A stretch of DNA of 64,000 nucleotides, taken from the NCBI RefSeq assembly GCF_030386795.1, contig NZ_JANUQM010000016.1, positions 1 through 64,000 on the forward strand, written 5' to 3'. This stretch comes from Streptomyces sp. S.PNR 29. Lineage in GTDB: Bacteria; Actinomycetota; Actinomycetes; Streptomycetales; Streptomycetaceae. Position 1 is the first letter of the stretch; each line of letters begins with the position of its first letter. Shown in pieces: positions 63,701 through 64,000 of this stretch. The position numbers were made by a program, and so were the translations under genes. The notes below the pieces were generated by a model. The model ran no database searches and was not told the origin of the DNA. It saw nothing but the letters and a program-made list of their open reading frames with translations.

Positions 63701-64000
63701 CCCGGCCCGCCGGTGCGGCTGTCGCCCGTACCGCTGTTCCGGCCGGTCGGGCGGGCGGCCCGGACGGGGTGACCAGTGCCGCGTCGATCCGTGCCGCATC
63801 GCCCCAGGCGGGGACCAGCCAGGGTGCCGGAACGGCGAACGAGCGCTCGAAGACGGCCAGTGCCTCCTCGGGCTCCAGGGCCGGCATCCCGCTGCGCCGG
63901 GAGTACGCGGCCAGCTCCGGCCGGCCGACCAGCGAGTCCACGCCGCCGACGGACCACAGCGGCCAGCCCAGCGACAGGCTGCGGCCGTGCCGGGCGCCGC
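57708..64000 (-). CDS. Trans-AT PKS: (KR)-ACP-KS-DH-KR-MT-ACP, 5' end outside window
   Basis: The frame is open to the right edge (SLSLGWPLWSVGGVDSL is the end of a KR). Visible residues number about 2096: KR tail, ACP (Ser in YGLDSVLI near 137), KS (about 220-640; DTACSAS near 403, EAHGTGT, AIGHLE), DH (about 850-1110; HVVEGRAILPG and HPGVLDAALH), KR (about 1120-1540; GGLGAVG), C-methyltransferase (about 1590-1900; LEVGAGTGGTS near 1753) and ACP (Ser in YGVDSLVV near 2005). There is no AT. The complete module makes an alpha-methylated double bond, which fits the methyl-bearing alkene next to the gem-dimethyl carbinol of inthomycin/oxazolomycin. It overlaps the starter gene by ATGA and is the most upstream gene of the operon seen. 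Confidence 0.95.
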   Translation of the reverse strand, partial: GARHGRSLSLGWPLWSVGGVDSLVGRPELAAYSRRSGMPALEPEEALAVFERSFAVPAPWLVPAWGDAARIDAALVTPSGPPARPAGTAVRATAAPAGRAAVDGRRAQLVEHLRGILSGVLKLPVGRLDSRVALDDYGLDSVLIMESNTVLGRDFPGLRGTVFFEYRTVDELADHLLAEHPDAVARLFPGPGDTRRTEPPAAQAPAPEASVSAAPAAARPTAPPPGAADEPIAVIGISGRYPQARDLDEFWRNLAAGRDCVTEVPADRWDAEALFDPDPTAAGRSYSRWGGFLSDVDAFDSLFFQISPMQARSMDPQERLFLETAWSALENAGYPPSRLPAPRFGGQGRDVGVFVGVMWDDYAVLAATESARGNHQVVLANRSSIANQVSYFGDFRGPSVVVDTACSASLVAVHQACESIRRGECGYAVAGGVNVAVHPDKYVHLSRKTMLSADGRCRAFGAGGSGYVPGEGVGAVVLKRLSEAVRDGDTVHAVIRATAVNHGGRTSGFTVPNPHAQQALVEQALAAAGISARTIGCVEAHGTGTALGDPIEHTALAQAFARHTSDTGFCALGSVKSAIGHLEGAAGIAGLTKAVLQLRHATLLPTLHADEPNPAIDFTRSPFTVQRETAPWPRPYDPDGRPLPRRAAVSSFGAGGTNAHVILEEYVAPEPAPAEPEAPPAPELIVLSARDEKRLRDYAAALGRALDTPADPPLRLADVAHTLRVGREPMAERLAFVATDIAEAASRLAAVGRGEDGQWLHRGRVTSHPPLAGLFSDSVGGDDFLTAQIRSGNDDLLGRLWVSGVAVDWDLMDRGRPGVRRRVPLPTYPFERARHWLDLGPAPAAPDGARAPWRRTLAATAPVLRDHVVEGRAILPGVGHLDLVAEARGEQAGPSFADVRWIAPLAVTGAGAGVSVRFDGDRYEVLGDDDTVRSCGRLIDAPPAPCAVDVPALRARLDEGPGHTAFYRLLEEQGLPYGPFFRRVQQVWTGEGEALGRLGPVTEDTSHRLHPGVLDAALHTVAALLVRRRGPGARPLLPFAADRVEVFGPVPASGWSHIRETGNDRCDVLLVDDTGAVRVRFTNLVYREAKPPLPATVAAYRPAWTPSPAEDTAEPARRVLLVAARPDAEPALSVAAAHPDAEVRPLAVGRGGLTDAELDRALGTAAPDLIYFVGAAVEQEPADRAGVRAVMDRGVVSFYRLVRALDRHGLLDRPLRLKVVTADAYPLAADDASAPWQAGLAGAAMVVAKEFPNLRVALVDVRLAEAADAAAAVAAEPFPARTVPVSLRAGVRRVRTLERVELPQAPPVFRPGGVYLVVGGLGAVGRDTCRHLAGTYRAKLVVVGRSPLDGPRREQIAEWEAAGAEVRHLSLDATDPAALAEAVALAKREFGALHGVINAAMVLVNRVVRELPEAELRSALESKTDTTWSLLHAVRDEALDFVLFYSSGVAFEGNHGQAGYAAGCTFADAYALHAARDLPFPVRVLNLGYWHAGGDEHRQRVLRRVAAAGIRPLTAEQGMTVVERALGAGLPQLLALDADQDILDNLGVAADHRLVALPGGAPPVLPAVRLGRTPVPDPELTEHQHAVAETEQLAGRLLAAVLHRAGVFAQPERRHDRAALAARLGVVPEHTALFQRQLDLLAAAGHLRTGDDWVQPTGRPVEPESEVVRAVDELIARRPGVEPVAGLLRDCLTALPDVLTGRRGAMEILFPDGTPDRVAAVYRGDPVTDRCNAEVARLVVEQVEARKAAAPGTTVRVLEVGAGTGGTSAAVLAALARHGESVEYVFTDVSAAFVRKARARFGADHPFARFEVLDIEADPADQGFTPGDHDIVLGTNVLHATRSLADTLTQVKRLLRTGGVLLVTEGTRPLHQLALIFGLTPGWWLFGDQEHRMPGSPLASEQQWRDVLAACGYRDISTGSPTTSVGPAFQSVIAAVSDGLVPQGHRDQAVTAEAQEPRAGTAPTATAPAGHDDALEQVTSVFARVLEMTPEQLDPDLTFENYGVDSLVVLELTRGLEAVYGPLPATLLFERITIRQLADFFRAETVPQPAAPATPEPEAAVSGEAERLVAELSDEAVDELLTQLLSQRGESEGGGR

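Overview
The window looks like the chromosome of a Streptomyces or a close actinomycete. GC content is very high, codons end in G or C, NRPS and PKS genes are abundant, and there is a dormancy-type gene island. No rRNA, tRNA, IS element or CRISPR array was recognised. Protein and ligand assignments come from reading motifs by eye, not from database searches.

Region 1 (1-8.9 kb, plus strand) is the 3' end of a biosynthetic cluster. It holds a terminal NRPS module (C-A-T-TE, cut by the window edge), a crotonyl-CoA carboxylase/reductase, an MbtH-like protein, a MIO-type phenylalanine ammonia-lyase or aminomutase, and an acyl-CoA ligase. The last three enzymes together match the known route phenylalanine -> cinnamate -> cinnamoyl-CoA -> benzylmalonyl-CoA. 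The first 1 kb of the NRPS is written almost without G on the coding strand.

Region 2 (9-23.4 kb, minus strand) is a stress and fermentation island. It encodes a flavodoxin, two tandem-domain universal stress proteins, a zinc alcohol dehydrogenase, an Acg-type nitroreductase, a D-lactate dehydrogenase-like enzyme, GAPDH, a DevR-like response regulator, phosphoketolase, a PucR-type regulator and a flotillin/NfeD pair. Decayed pieces of a GNAT gene, a CBS/BON gene and a pflA gene lie between them. Four GGGCC-N4-GGCCC-like palindromes each lie about 86-115 nt upstream of an operon start and may be operators for the response regulator.

Region 3 (23.4-29.2 kb) is a plant-polysaccharide island: a GH3 relic, a GH43 glycosidase, a LacI regulator, a secreted GH5 glucanase and a GH42 relic. 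Two near-identical copies of a GAAACTTTCG box fit LacI control of both live glycosidases.

Region 4 (29.2-64 kb, minus strand, running off the right edge) is a trans-AT PKS/NRPS assembly line with translationally coupled genes. In transcription order: (KR)-ACP-KS-DH-KR-MT-ACP; a formyltransferase-(decayed C)-A(Gly)-T starter; an ATP-pyrophosphatase; KS-(decayed AT)-ACP; a 5953-residue KS-KR-MT-ACP-C-A(Gly)-T-KS-DH-KR-ACP-KS-KR-ACP-KS0 protein; and a free-standing AT-AT-ER. Both A domains read as glycine. Followed module by module, the line predicts a formylglycine-derived 5-substituted oxazole, a polyene with a methyl branch, a beta-hydroxy-gem-dimethyl unit amide-linked to glycine, and then a diene. 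That is the left and central part of an oxazolomycin/inthomycin-type molecule. The terminal KS lacks its first catalytic histidine, so the next protein, outside the window, should begin with a DH.
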